Positions 17,299 to 26,098 of a DNA stretch of 64,000 nucleotides are shown here, piece by piece. Position numbers and translations under genes: made by a program. The first letter of the stretch is position 1, and each line of letters opens with the position of its first letter. The DNA comes from Aureibacillus halotolerans (GTDB taxonomy: Bacteria; Bacillota; Bacilli; Bacillales; DSM-28697). The stretch spans positions 62,001 to 126,000 of the forward strand of contig NZ_SNYJ01000009.1 in the NCBI RefSeq assembly GCF_004363045.1, given 5' to 3'. The notes under the pieces were generated by a model, which searched no databases, was not told the origin of the DNA, and saw nothing but the letters and a program-made list of their open reading frames with translations.

Positions 17299-18384
17299 AT
17301 GAAAAAAAAGGCGAGATTATTTCTTCATGCATCTTTAGGATTCGCGATTGCCATGCTTGCTGCATGTGGCGCAGATACAAATCAATCAGCTCTAACGAAT
17401 GAAAGTACCGAAGAAACAACTACTGAGGATTCTGGAGAAGTCAACTTGTATTCTGCCCGACACTATGATGTCGACAAAGAATTATATGATCAGTTTGAAG
17501 AAGAAAGTGGAATCAAAGTAAATGTTGTTGAAGGGGATGCTAATGAACTAATAGAACGTATGAAACGAGAAGGCGAAAATTCCCCAGCAGATTTATTTAT
17601 TACAGTCGATGGAGGAATCTTACATACAGCTAAAGAGGCAGATATTCTGCAACCATTCGAATCTGAGATAATTAATGAACAAGTCCCGGAGAACTTAAGA
17701 GACCCTGACAATGAGTGGGTTGGTTTATCTACTCGAGCACGTGTCATTGTTTACCACAAAGACCGTGTTGATCCTAGTGAGCTTTCTACGTATGAAGATT
17801 TAGCAACTGATACTTGGAAAGAAAGACTGCTTGTACGTTCTTCTACAAACTTATACAATCAATCACTTATTGCATCTTTGATTGAAATAAATGGAGAAGA
17901 AGAAACAGCCAAATGGGCTGAAGGAATTGCTCAAAATTTAGCTCGTGACCCAGACGGAGGAGATCGTGATCAAGCGAAGGCTGTCGTTGCTGGGAGTGGC
18001 GATATTGCCATTCTGAACACATATTACGTAGGTCAAATGCTCGTATCAGATGATGAAGAAGAGGTAAAAGTCGCTGAACAGATTGGGGTATTCTTCCCAA
18101 ATCAAGAGACTACAGGCACACATATTAACATCAGCGGAGCTGGCTTAAGCAAACATAGTGAGAACAAGGAAAATGCGATTAAATTAGTTGAGTTCCTAAC
18201 AGCTGTAGAGGCTCAAGAAACGGTTTCTAATACTAACTTTGAGTATCCAGTTAACGAAGACGCAGAGCGGGCTGACATTTTAACAGAATGGGGTACTTTT
18301 AAAGCCCAAGATATTGATTTTGCTGCATACGGAGTGAATAACCCTACAGCAGTTGAATTGGCCAACAAGGCAGGATGGAAATAA
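17299..18384 (+). CDS. Ferric-iron ABC transporter substrate-binding lipoprotein (FutA/FbpA-like)
   Basis: A 361-residue lipoprotein that captures Fe(III) outside the membrane. The signal peptide ends in lipobox LAAC, predicting acylation at about Cys24. The start of the mature fold, VNLYSARHYDVDKELY, is typical of FutA-type proteins whose Tyr residues bind iron; the paired Tyr in NTYYVGQM further on fits the C-lobe ligands. GGAGG precedes the ATG. It is the first gene of a three-gene operon, three bases before the permease gene. Visibly richer in A+T than its neighbours. Confidence 0.92.
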   Translation: MKKKARLFLHASLGFAIAMLAACGADTNQSALTNESTEETTTEDSGEVNLYSARHYDVDKELYDQFEEESGIKVNVVEGDANELIERMKREGENSPADLFITVDGGILHTAKEADILQPFESEIINEQVPENLRDPDNEWVGLSTRARVIVYHKDRVDPSELSTYEDLATDTWKERLLVRSSTNLYNQSLIASLIEINGEEETAKWAEGIAQNLARDPDGGDRDQAKAVVAGSGDIAILNTYYVGQMLVSDDEEEVKVAEQIGVFFPNQETTGTHINISGAGLSKHSENKENAIKLVEFLTAVEAQETVSNTNFEYPVNEDAERADILTEWGTFKAQDIDFAAYGVNNPTAVELANKAGWK

Positions 18385-18387
18385 ATC

Positions 18388-20040
18388 ATGAGAATACAAA
18401 CAGTTTCAAGGAATTTGAAACGACATTTGAATAGTTGGACAATAGTAAGCCTTATAGGGGCAGCAGTGATACTGCTGCCTATTGCTATTGTCTTAGCCAC
18501 CATGTTTACAGAACCGACTGAAAATTGGGATCACGTTAAAGCTTACCTTCTTGTTGACTATGTAAAGGGTTCCCTTACGCTTGCCTTCTTTACTACATTT
18601 TTCGCAACGACGATAGGAGTGGTATTAGCTTGGCTAGTCGTCGGCTATTCATTTCCCTTAAGAGGCTTTTTTCGTTGGGCTTTGTTACTACCTTTAGCTC
18701 TTCCTCCATATATAGCGGCTTTTACGTACAGAACCATGACAAGTTATACCGGCGTCATCCAATCTACGTTACGCAATCAATTTGGCATTACACTCCCGCC
18801 AGATACAATTGAGGTTCACTCAATCCATGGAGCTATATTTATATTGACCTTTTGCTTGTACCCCTATGTTTATTTGATTACAAGAAGTTTTTTAGAAAGA
18901 CAAAGTGCATCTTATATTGAAAATGCAAACCTATTGGGTAAAAAAAACGTTCAATTGTTTTGGAAGGTTGTCTTACCAATAGCAAGGCCGGCTATTATTG
19001 CCGGAATGATGCTTGTTATTTTTGAAGTATTAAGTGATTACGGAGTTGCTTCGTATTTCGGCGTTCAGACCATTTCTACGTCTATTTTTCAAACCTGGTT
19101 TGGTATGTACGATGTGGACTCTGCTTTAAGATTAGCTGCATGGCTCATGGTCATTATTATTGGTGTTTTTATTCTTGAACGATTTCTTAGGAGGAATATG
19201 CGCTATACATCAACGAGCACTCAGAATAAACCTTTGCATCCAAAACAATTAAAAGGAATATCCTCTTGGAGTGTCCTAGTATTGTGTTCAGCTATTTTTC
19301 TTTTGGCTTTTGCTTTTCCTGTCATTCAGATTATAGTCTGGGCCGTATGGAGGTTTGAAGGATACTGGACATCTGATTTTTTGCACCTTATGTCAAACAC
19401 GCTTCAAGTGTCCATCATAGCCACCGTCATTGTGGTCATTTTCTCCATTATTACAGCAAGAGTTGTTCGAACATTATCTTCTAATTTTGCTTATGGACTC
19501 TCTCGACTCATTACAGCCGGTTATGCGGTACCAGGAGCTATTATTGCTGTTGGGATACTAGCTGCATTCATCTTCATTGATGAATCTCTCTCGTCCTTTT
19601 ATCAATTTTTAGGGCAAACAGAGGGAGCTCTCGTCCTGAGTCTTTCTCTAGGTATGTTAGTGACAGGTTATGTCATTCGTTTTATAGCTCCAGGTTACAA
19701 TACAATCGATTCAGGATACGAAAAGATTTCAAAATTCTATTCGGAAGCATCTAGAACATTAGGTAAAACATCTACTCGAACGTTTATTAAAATTGAATTA
19801 CCGTTACTTAAAGGAACCTTATTAGCTGCCTTTATTTTGACGTTTGTAGAGATTATTAAAGAGCTACCTTTGACAAAACTATTACGTCCTTTTAATTTTG
19901 AAACCTTAGCAACCCAAGCTTACAAATACGCCATAGACGAACGAATTATAGCCGCTTCTCTCCCCTCCATACTTTTAATTATTGTCAGTTTAGTTTCTGT
20001 TCTCATCTTTAATAGCATCGGAAAGAGGGATGAATCGTGA
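18388..20040 (+). CDS. Ferric-iron ABC transporter permease (FbpB/SfuB-like)
   Basis: A 550-residue inner-membrane permease formed by two fused halves, each with about six transmembrane helices and a cytoplasmic EAA loop. The first loop reads ENANLLGKKNVQLFWKVVLPIARPA and the second SEASRTLGKTSTRTFIKIELPLLKG. This duplicated layout is characteristic of Fe(III) transporters such as SfuB and FbpB. It passes iron from the lipoprotein to the cytosol. Its last codons overlap the GTG of the ATPase gene by four bases, indicating translational coupling. Confidence 0.92.
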   Translation: MRIQTVSRNLKRHLNSWTIVSLIGAAVILLPIAIVLATMFTEPTENWDHVKAYLLVDYVKGSLTLAFFTTFFATTIGVVLAWLVVGYSFPLRGFFRWALLLPLALPPYIAAFTYRTMTSYTGVIQSTLRNQFGITLPPDTIEVHSIHGAIFILTFCLYPYVYLITRSFLERQSASYIENANLLGKKNVQLFWKVVLPIARPAIIAGMMLVIFEVLSDYGVASYFGVQTISTSIFQTWFGMYDVDSALRLAAWLMVIIIGVFILERFLRRNMRYTSTSTQNKPLHPKQLKGISSWSVLVLCSAIFLLAFAFPVIQIIVWAVWRFEGYWTSDFLHLMSNTLQVSIIATVIVVIFSIITARVVRTLSSNFAYGLSRLITAGYAVPGAIIAVGILAAFIFIDESLSSFYQFLGQTEGALVLSLSLGMLVTGYVIRFIAPGYNTIDSGYEKISKFYSEASRTLGKTSTRTFIKIELPLLKGTLLAAFILTFVEIIKELPLTKLLRPFNFETLATQAYKYAIDERIIAASLPSILLIIVSLVSVLIFNSIGKRDES

Positions 20041-20741
20041 GTTTAGTATTAGTTGAGCAACTTAGTTATGCCTATACGTCTTCGAAACAACCTGTTATTG
20101 ATGCTCTTTCGTTTACCATTGAACAACATGAAGTGGTCGGTATCTTAGGACCTAGCGGAAGTGGAAAGAGTACACTTCTGCGTCTAATGGCAGGTCTTGA
20201 AATTCCTCTAAAAGGAACCATATCTATTGCCGGACGGACTGTAGTAAACGATAAGTTGTTTATGGAAGCTGATCAACGGGGCGTCGGTATGGTCTTTCAA
20301 GATTATGCTCTATTTCCTCACCTTACTGTGGAAAAGAACATTATGTTTGGCTTAGGGAAGATAAAAAAAAGGGAACGTGAAGCAAGAATGCATGAAATGA
20401 TAGACTTGGTGAAGCTTCATGACTTAGCTAAACGTTATCCTCATGAACTGAGCGGCGGACAACAGCAAAGGGTCGCGTTAGCAAGAGCCCTTGCACCAAA
20501 ACCTACTATTTTATTGATGGACGAGCCATTTAGTAACCTTGATTACGATTTAAAACAAAGCATTAGGCTTGAATTAAAAACGATACTACAAACAGCGGGT
20601 ATAACATGTCTCTTGGTTTCACATGATTTAAATGATGTGAATGATATCTGTAGTCGAGTAATCGATTTAACTGATCATACTCGAACCACGACAAGAGGAT
20701 GCTTTGAAGACGTTTCAAATGCTTTGGTCAATAAGCGATAA
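20037..20741 (+). CDS. Ferric-iron ABC transporter ATP-binding protein (FbpC-like, probably shortened)
   Basis: A 234-residue ATPase starting at GTG 20037. The Walker A is GPSGSGKST, the signature LSGGQQQR and the Walker B ILLMDEP, followed by the switch His in VSHDLNDV, so the nucleotide-binding core is complete. FbpC proteins are usually ~340-350 residues with a C-terminal regulatory TOBE region; that region is absent. The reading frame of an IS3 transposase remnant begins at or just before the stop codon, so the last residues (near ALVNKR) may come from insertion-sequence DNA. The transporter may still work without the domain. Confidence 0.88.
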   Translation: MSLVLVEQLSYAYTSSKQPVIDALSFTIEQHEVVGILGPSGSGKSTLLRLMAGLEIPLKGTISIAGRTVVNDKLFMEADQRGVGMVFQDYALFPHLTVEKNIMFGLGKIKKREREARMHEMIDLVKLHDLAKRYPHELSGGQQQRVALARALAPKPTILLMDEPFSNLDYDLKQSIRLELKTILQTAGITCLLVSHDLNDVNDICSRVIDLTDHTRTTTRGCFEDVSNALVNKR

Positions 20742-20900
20742 AGGGACACCTTACGATAATGCCGAGGCAGAGGCGTCTTTCAAATGTATCAAAACAGAGT
20801 GCAGTCCCATTGGCCATGGAGTGGTTTAACACAAAGAGAATCCAAGGATCATTAGATGACTTGGATTCTAGAGAATTTGAAAAGGGGGAGACTTTTTCAA
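20725..20900 (+). pseudogene. IS3-family transposase (OrfB) remnant
   Basis: In one frame the DNA from about 20725 reads WSISDKGTPYDNAEAEASFK, the conserved end of the integrase core before the catalytic Glu region of IS3-type OrfB. About 90 bases on, in another frame, it reads WFNTKRIQGSLDDL, matching the C-terminal YNxxRxHxxLG motif. The pieces are out of frame, with the middle deleted. No second open reading frame and no clear inverted repeats remain. It overlaps the 3' end of the iron ATPase gene. Confidence 0.8.
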
Positions 20901-21050
20901 ATTTGTTCAGTTTTGTGTTGTTGACAGACCAGGTCTTTGTTTTGCTGTCCTCAACACGAACAGTGGCCGGAGGGGAAGGTTTTCTCCACGCAAACGACTT
21001 GCCTTCCCATACCATGCCACTTTGTATGATAAGCGAGAAAAAAACTCGAA

Positions 21051-21986
21051 TTATAGTTCTTTCCCGTACATCTCATAATGCTTATAAGGCACAAATCCCC
21101 ATTTTTCATACAGACCTTCATGTGCGGTCCAATCAATTACAAGATGCTTTAAGCCTAATTGCTCCATGTAGGTGACAGCTTCGCCAATGATTTGCCGCCC
21201 GTAGCCTTTGCCTCTTGCGCTTTTGGCCACGCCTAAGGGACCAATGCCACCTAATGGTCCGTCAAAGAGGGGCGCCCAGTAGACGTTTTGCCCAATAATT
21301 GAAGTGGCGGGCTGATTTGTCCGTGCAAAAGCCACAATGTCGTCGTTTTCAACCAAGACGAGATAGGCTGCTCCAGATCCACCTGCCTTAAAATAACGAC
21401 GAGCCTCATATGCCCATCGTCCAGGAAATTCACGATCAAGAAAAGCCAGCAGCGCGGGCGCTTCCTCTGGTTTAAGTGGGCGGACGCTTGGCTTATTCTC
21501 TGCTGTTATTGGCGGCACAACCTTTGCCAAATCAAATGCTTGTCCCTGCGACTGGTAGGCATGCTTTTCAAGCCATGTTGCCGTCTCTTTATACTCTGAC
21601 GGCACGCCTGGAAAAAAGTCCCCAGGATCACGGCCAATGGCAATGCTCGTGGCACCCGCTTTTTGCAATTCTGCCTCAGCATGTCGGAGCAGCGCTGAAC
21701 CAATGCCTTGTCGCCGCCACTTTGGCGCAACGGCCAGCCATTGTATCCACCCTGTTTGTTGATAGGAAGGAATCGCTTCCCCCTCTTGCCAGTATTTCAC
21801 TGTAACAATACCTGCCAGCTCTTCGTCGACAAAAGCCGCTCTGCTTGCGCTCGGCAGCCAGTTCGGATCCTCCAACGTATTTTGACGAAACAAAGCTTCG
21901 CGCATCGGATAATCGCTCCCATGAACGTTATTCCAAAAAGCGATCCATTTATCCATTTCCTCAGACGCAATCGGTGTTAGCTCCAT
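21051..21986 (-). CDS. Tandem-domain GNAT acetyltransferase
   Basis: A 311-residue protein with two GNAT folds. The first acetyl-CoA loop reads RRQGIGSALLRHAE (about residues 85-98) and the second ARGKGYGRQIIGEA (about 255-268); both are good matches to the family R/QxxGxG/A motif. Acceptor substrate unknown. The start at 21986 is supported by GGGAGG; an upstream ATG overlaps that site. It faces the iron operon convergently, with the IS3 remnant and repeat-like DNA between them. Confidence 0.85.
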   Translation of the reverse strand: MELTPIASEEMDKWIAFWNNVHGSDYPMREALFRQNTLEDPNWLPSASRAAFVDEELAGIVTVKYWQEGEAIPSYQQTGWIQWLAVAPKWRRQGIGSALLRHAEAELQKAGATSIAIGRDPGDFFPGVPSEYKETATWLEKHAYQSQGQAFDLAKVVPPITAENKPSVRPLKPEEAPALLAFLDREFPGRWAYEARRYFKAGGSGAAYLVLVENDDIVAFARTNQPATSIIGQNVYWAPLFDGPLGGIGPLGVAKSARGKGYGRQIIGEAVTYMEQLGLKHLVIDWTAHEGLYEKWGFVPYKHYEMYGKEL

Positions 21987-22058
21987 GTTTGTACCTCCCA
22001 TTGATGATGTGTTTTTAACAGCCTAGCACATTCACTAAAAAACTTCCGCAAATGCCCA

Positions 22059-22087
22059 TTGATGAATACGCTTTCATAACATATACT
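22059..22087 (+). promoter_or_regulatory. Sigma-A-type promoter of the FbpA-family gene
   Basis: TTGATG (22059-22064), a 17-bp spacer, then TATACT (22082-22087). It lies 38 bp before the start codon. No Fur box is visible around it, which is notable given the family of the gene. Confidence 0.6.
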
Positions 22088-22124
22088 ATAATAAAGAAAA
22101 CGCTTACAAGAAGGAGAGATTATT

Positions 22125-22310
22125 ATGGGTCTTTTTCAACGCAAATCAACAAACGAGTTAAATAAGGCAAAACTCATTGAGTCATTATTGGATTCTGGTG
22201 TGTACAAAATGTCAGATGGTCGCCAGCTGTATGAATCCAATGTAGCTGAATTAACGGAAGCATACAAGCTGCATGCCGACCATTGCTGGGACAGTATTTA
22301 TATTAACTGA
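22125..22310 (+). CDS. Small protein of the Fur-regulated basic protein A (FbpA) family
   Basis: A 61-residue protein. The segment KAKLIESLLDSGVYKMSDGRQLYESNVAELTEAYK matches, over its length, the short FbpA family (PF13076: KxxLIxxLIxxGVYKxxDxQLYELTLxELExxY). In B. subtilis FbpA is an iron-sparing chaperone-like partner of the FsrA small RNA. This copy has neutral rather than strongly basic composition, so an iron role is inference. AAGGAGAG precedes the ATG. The last eight bases overlap the end of the convergent pcp gene. Confidence 0.7.
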   Translation: MGLFQRKSTNELNKAKLIESLLDSGVYKMSDGRQLYESNVAELTEAYKLHADHCWDSIYIN

Positions 22311-22896
22311 TTGAACTGCGAATGGTTTCCGAAAGAATCTGTTCAACGGCGCGCTCTAAATCTGGCAACGTCCAACGTGTCTGCTCCTTCGTCGCTCCTA
22401 CGTGAGGCGGCACATGAATAAAGCCCGCAGCCAACGACGGCCAGTTGTAAAGCACGTGATACATGAGGGCGTTACATACATACGTCCCTGCCGTGTTTGA
22501 CATGCGCGCCCCCCACCCCTCTTTCATTAAACGTTTAACGAAAGCTTCATTAGGCAAACGACTGAACAATCCGTCTGGTCCCTCTTCTAAAAGCTTCCCT
22601 GGTGAACGAACAGCACGCCTTGTTTTTCCTTCCCCCCAATTGATAGCCACCCGTTCCGGAGTGATTTCCTGTCTTCCAGCAGCCATCCCTAGCATAACAA
22701 GGGCATCTGGCAAGCCGTTTTTTTCAACCCATTCCATCACCTGCACAGGTGCTTCATCAAATTCGACCGGTAGGACAAGCCCTTTAATCGCTACACCTTC
22801 TATGTGCCGCCCATCCATTGCGGATACAATATGAGTGGTTGGATTGTCGCTGTGTTCTCCGAATATACCAAAGCCTGTAAGCAGAATAGTCCTCAC
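22303..22896 (-). CDS. pcp: Pyroglutamyl-peptidase I (pyrrolidone-carboxylate peptidase)
   Basis: A 197-residue cytosolic cysteine peptidase that removes N-terminal pyroglutamate from peptides. The catalytic triad is Glu81 (ITPERVAIN), Cys141 (NTAGTYVCN) and His161 (FIHVPPH). The N-terminus ILLTGFGIFGEHSDNPT is the family signature. It is somewhat shorter than the usual ~215 residues. It lies 24 bp after ggt in the same direction, so the two peptide/glutamyl-processing enzymes are probably co-transcribed. Confidence 0.95.
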   Translation of the reverse strand: MRTILLTGFGIFGEHSDNPTTHIVSAMDGRHIEGVAIKGLVLPVEFDEAPVQVMEWVEKNGLPDALVMLGMAAGRQEITPERVAINWGEGKTRRAVRSPGKLLEEGPDGLFSRLPNEAFVKRLMKEGWGARMSNTAGTYVCNALMYHVLYNWPSLAAGFIHVPPHVGATKEQTRWTLPDLERAVEQILSETIRSSIS

Positions 22897-22920
22897 GACA
22901 GCAGCCCCCCCTCTCTCCCT

Positions 22921-24525
22921 TTAAAAAACAGCCACCTGTCCATCGGTTCGCATTTCCGTTCCTCCAGACAATACACCTGTTTCTTCATTTCGAGTAATGA
23001 TCTGGCCCCTGCCAAAACTATAAGACGTTGGAGCAATTTGCACCTCATGCCCCCGTTGAACCAATGAGTGAACGAGTGACGCAGGCATGCTTTGTTCCAC
23101 GAGCACCTTTTTCCCACCTGTCCATTGCCAGCGAGGCGCGTCCAAGGCAGCCTGAGGATTCAGTTGATAGTCAAGTAAATTCATGACCGCCTGCATATGG
23201 CCTTGTGGCTGCATAAACCCACCCATCACGCCAAATGCTGCATACGGAGTTGCCTCTTTCGTAATAAAGCCTGGGATAATTGTGTGAAATGTTCTTTTTT
23301 CAGGAGCGACAACGTTCGGATGTCTAGGGTCTGTCGAAAAGTTATGGCCCCGGTTTTGCAAGGAAATGCCTGTTCCTGGTACAACAATCCCCGACCCAAA
23401 GCCCATGTAGTTGGATTGAATGAAGGACACCATATTGCCCTCGCCATCTGCAGTGGAAAGATACACCGTCCCACTTGAGGATGGATCGCCGAAGGTCGGC
23501 TCGATCGCATAGTGATTTATAAGCTTTCGGCGCTCTTGCGCATAGTCTGACGACAGCAGACGCTCCAAGGACAACGTCATATGATCGGCGTCTGTGATGT
23601 ACTGTTGTGCATCGGAAAACGCTAGCTTCATCGCTTCAATTTGCAAATGAACTTCATTTTCTGATCCCCACGAATGAAAGCTGTCTTCAGACACCATTTG
23701 CAGCGCCATCAATGCGGTAATCCCTTGCCCATTTGGCGGTAGCTCCCAAATGTCATGATCGCGATAAGGGATGGACACTGGATCCACCCAGTCCACTTTC
23801 ATCTTGGCAAGGTCCTCTTTCCTGATGAATCCACCAGCTTGTTTTGACGCAGCGTCTATTTTCTCTGCCAATGTACCATGGTACATCGATTCAGCCTTCG
23901 TCTCAGCAATCTCTCTCAATGTCTCTGCATGGCGAGGCGACCTCCACAGGCTGCCTATTGCCGGTGCCTTCCCTTCAGGAGCAAACACAGCCATCCATTC
24001 TTGAAAGGCCTCCTCTGAAAGCTTTTGTTTGTATGTATGAAAGGCTCGTTCCCAATGGTACCCAAGCACTGGAGATAGAGGATACCCTTCCTCCGCATAT
24101 TGAATAGCTGGGGCGAGCACTTCTGCAAAGGGGAGCTTGCCAAAGCGTCCATGAAGGGCAGCCCAAGCAGCTGGGGCGCCTGGAACTGTCACAGGTGTCC
24201 AGCCATATGTCGGAATGTAGGGAGTTCCACCCTCGGTTGGCAATGCATCTCGTGTCAGCATTGCCGGGGATCTTCCACTGGCATTCATGCCATGAAGCTC
24301 TCCCTTCACCCATACAATGGCGAAGGCGTCGCCCCCAATGCCATTCGACGTCGGTTCAACAACCGTTAGCGTAGCGGCTGTGGCAATGGCTGCATCAATG
24401 GCATTTCCCCCTTGCTGCATGATTGTGAGACCCGCCTGTGCCGCAAGCGGCTGAGAGGTGGCGACCATGCCATTTTTGGCGTACGAGACGTGTCGTTTCG
24501 ATGGATGTGGATAGTGAAGAGGCAT
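22921..24525 (-). CDS. Gamma-glutamyltransferase family protein (Ggt/YwrD-like)
   Basis: A 534-residue N-terminal nucleophile hydrolase. It is predicted to cleave itself before Thr353 (in SGTVYLSTAD), giving a large subunit and a ~182-residue small subunit of the usual size. N-terminal family motifs GGNAIDAAIA and NGIGGDAFA are present. There is no signal peptide, unlike secreted Ggt, so it resembles the intracellular YwrD group. Likely substrates are glutathione-like or gamma-glutamyl compounds. AAAGGAG precedes the ATG. With pcp downstream and a GntR/LacI regulator 33 bp upstream in the same direction, it looks like an operon. Confidence 0.9.
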   Translation of the reverse strand: MPLHYPHPSKRHVSYAKNGMVATSQPLAAQAGLTIMQQGGNAIDAAIATAATLTVVEPTSNGIGGDAFAIVWVKGELHGMNASGRSPAMLTRDALPTEGGTPYIPTYGWTPVTVPGAPAAWAALHGRFGKLPFAEVLAPAIQYAEEGYPLSPVLGYHWERAFHTYKQKLSEEAFQEWMAVFAPEGKAPAIGSLWRSPRHAETLREIAETKAESMYHGTLAEKIDAASKQAGGFIRKEDLAKMKVDWVDPVSIPYRDHDIWELPPNGQGITALMALQMVSEDSFHSWGSENEVHLQIEAMKLAFSDAQQYITDADHMTLSLERLLSSDYAQERRKLINHYAIEPTFGDPSSSGTVYLSTADGEGNMVSFIQSNYMGFGSGIVVPGTGISLQNRGHNFSTDPRHPNVVAPEKRTFHTIIPGFITKEATPYAAFGVMGGFMQPQGHMQAVMNLLDYQLNPQAALDAPRWQWTGGKKVLVEQSMPASLVHSLVQRGHEVQIAPTSYSFGRGQIITRNEETGVLSGGTEMRTDGQVAVF

Positions 24526-24558
24526 TGAAAAAACTCCTTTCCCAATTGTTTTAAGCGG

Positions 24559-25698
24559 TCATGACTTTGTGCGTTCTTCTGCAACTGCCAAAGGGTTGCG
24601 CGGAGGTGCAGTGCTCTCTCGAATGACAAGCTCCACCGGCAAGCTATACTTTTTCGCTTCCACCGTTTGGTTTTCCGCTTGTTCCAGCAATGATTTGGCG
24701 GCTAGGCGACCAATGCCCAAAAAGTCCTGAGCAATTGTTGTGAGGGAAGGCTCTGTATGCCGAGCCACCTCTGTGTCATCGAACCCTACGATAGAGAGAT
24801 CTTCAGGCACACGGTATCCTTTGGCTGATAAAAGCTTGATAATTTGAATAGCCACCAGATCGTTTTCGGCAACAATAGCGGTCATTCCAGCAGTCATCAT
24901 GTCGATCAGGGCTTCTGCGAGCTGTTCTGAGCGATTTTCGAGCTTATACGTCCCATTGACATTAAGGAGCATAAACTGCAACGAGGCTTCAAGCCCTGCA
25001 TGTCTCAGCGCATCACAATACCCGAAATAACGGTCTCGCACAGTCGACGTCGTCTCTATCGGCACAGTGGAAATGTACCCAATGTGAGAATGTCCTAGAG
25101 TGATAAGATGCTGAACAGCTTTTCTGCCTCCATCACGATTGTCGGAAGTCACGCTCGTCATCGGCAAACCTTCATATTGCTTATCCAACAAAACAATCGG
25201 CGTTTGATTTGTGGTCAGACGATAGAGCACGTCCATGTTGGCCTTATCCGAAATCGGGTAAAACAAAAGACCCCTCACGTTTTGATGAGGCAACTCGACG
25301 AGCCAATCCCGTTCTCTTTCAATTTCTTCATGTGTCGTACAAATAGTAAACATGTATCGATGCTCGTTAAATACCTCTGCCGCCCCTTGCAAATAATTCA
25401 TTAACCCCGTCGCTTTCTCAAAAGGAAGGACAAAAGCGACAATTTTATCCGCTTTGGCATTGTCCCCAAGACGCCTTGGCTTGACAAAGCTTCCGCTCCC
25501 ACGTCGACGATAAATAAACCCTTCTCTCTCTAGTTCACTTAGAGCGCGCTTAGAGGTAATGCGGCTCACAGAAAACGTATCGGCAAGCTCAAGTTCTGTG
25601 GGGAGCTGTTGGTGCGCAGTCAACTTTCCCGTGACAATGTCTTTCTTTAGCTCCTCCATAATTTTCGCATACAATGGTTTTATGTCCTGTTTTTTCAT
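24559..25698 (-). CDS. GntR-type HTH / LacI-type sensor transcriptional regulator (AraR-like architecture)
   Basis: A 379-residue chimeric regulator. Residues 1-75 are a winged-helix GntR domain (PLYAKIMEELKKDIVTG, then LPTELELADTFSVSRITSKRAL). Residues ~85-360 are a periplasmic-binding-protein/LacI-type effector domain (SIVGFDDTEVARHTEPSLTT). AraR of B. subtilis has this build and senses arabinose, but no arabinose genes are here. It is followed at once by ggt and pcp, so control of that operon is the simplest reading. A palindrome just upstream may be its own operator. Confidence 0.85.
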   Translation of the reverse strand: MKKQDIKPLYAKIMEELKKDIVTGKLTAHQQLPTELELADTFSVSRITSKRALSELEREGFIYRRRGSGSFVKPRRLGDNAKADKIVAFVLPFEKATGLMNYLQGAAEVFNEHRYMFTICTTHEEIERERDWLVELPHQNVRGLLFYPISDKANMDVLYRLTTNQTPIVLLDKQYEGLPMTSVTSDNRDGGRKAVQHLITLGHSHIGYISTVPIETTSTVRDRYFGYCDALRHAGLEASLQFMLLNVNGTYKLENRSEQLAEALIDMMTAGMTAIVAENDLVAIQIIKLLSAKGYRVPEDLSIVGFDDTEVARHTEPSLTTIAQDFLGIGRLAAKSLLEQAENQTVEAKKYSLPVELVIRESTAPPRNPLAVAEERTKS

Positions 25699-25709
25699 TT
25701 GTTACGCCA

Positions 25710-25733
25710 CTAAACAATGACTCGTTGGTTTAG
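25710..25733. promoter_or_regulatory. Candidate operator upstream of the GntR/LacI regulator
   Basis: CTAAAC and GTTTAG are inverted around a 12-bp centre, with matching inner AA/TT, starting 12 bp before the regulator's start codon. A second partly symmetric motif containing TATACGTACA lies about 40 bp further upstream. Size and position suit autoregulation; no binding evidence. Confidence 0.4.
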
Positions 25734-26058
25734 ACGTTCTTTCACAGTCTCTTTGATTCGTAACGTTTGTATACGTACACGACGTTTAGAGAATCATGTC
25801 AAACAACCACTTGCATTAGCAGCAAACTCACCTCTTTTCATATAGCTTATAGCAAACGCACCCATTCAAAATAAAGCGGTTTCGTTTATTATACTTCCTC
25901 CAAACCCTCTTCTAACAAAAACATTCAATTTTCTTTCAAAATGAACCCTTTCATAACGTTATTCTCATAATACAATTGTATAGGTTTATTCTGCATCACT
26001 GCAAGAAGTAGTTATTTGTTGCCCTTACACGACCTCTTCTTTTTCATCCAAGAAACAG
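25734..26058. other. Gene-free spacer
   Basis: About 325 bp with A/T-rich stretches and no reading frame with a ribosome site. It holds the start region of the GntR/LacI regulator on one side and approaches the spoIIQ terminator on the other. Nothing else recognised. Confidence 0.5.
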
Positions 26059-26096
26059 AAAAAACGGCAGAAGCCCTTAAGCTCATGCCGTTTTTG
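26059..26096. terminator. Terminator of spoIIQ (bidirectional in form)
   Basis: Arms AAAAACGGCA and TGCCGTTTTT pair around a ~16-base loop, giving A and T runs on both strands. It follows the spoIIQ stop codon immediately. Confidence 0.9.
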
Positions 26097-26098
26097 TA

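Noticed and set aside
25734-25800. AraR operator by consensus
   Set aside because: A TATACGTACA motif is present, but the match to the AraR box has a 2-bp insertion and no arabinose genes are adjacent.
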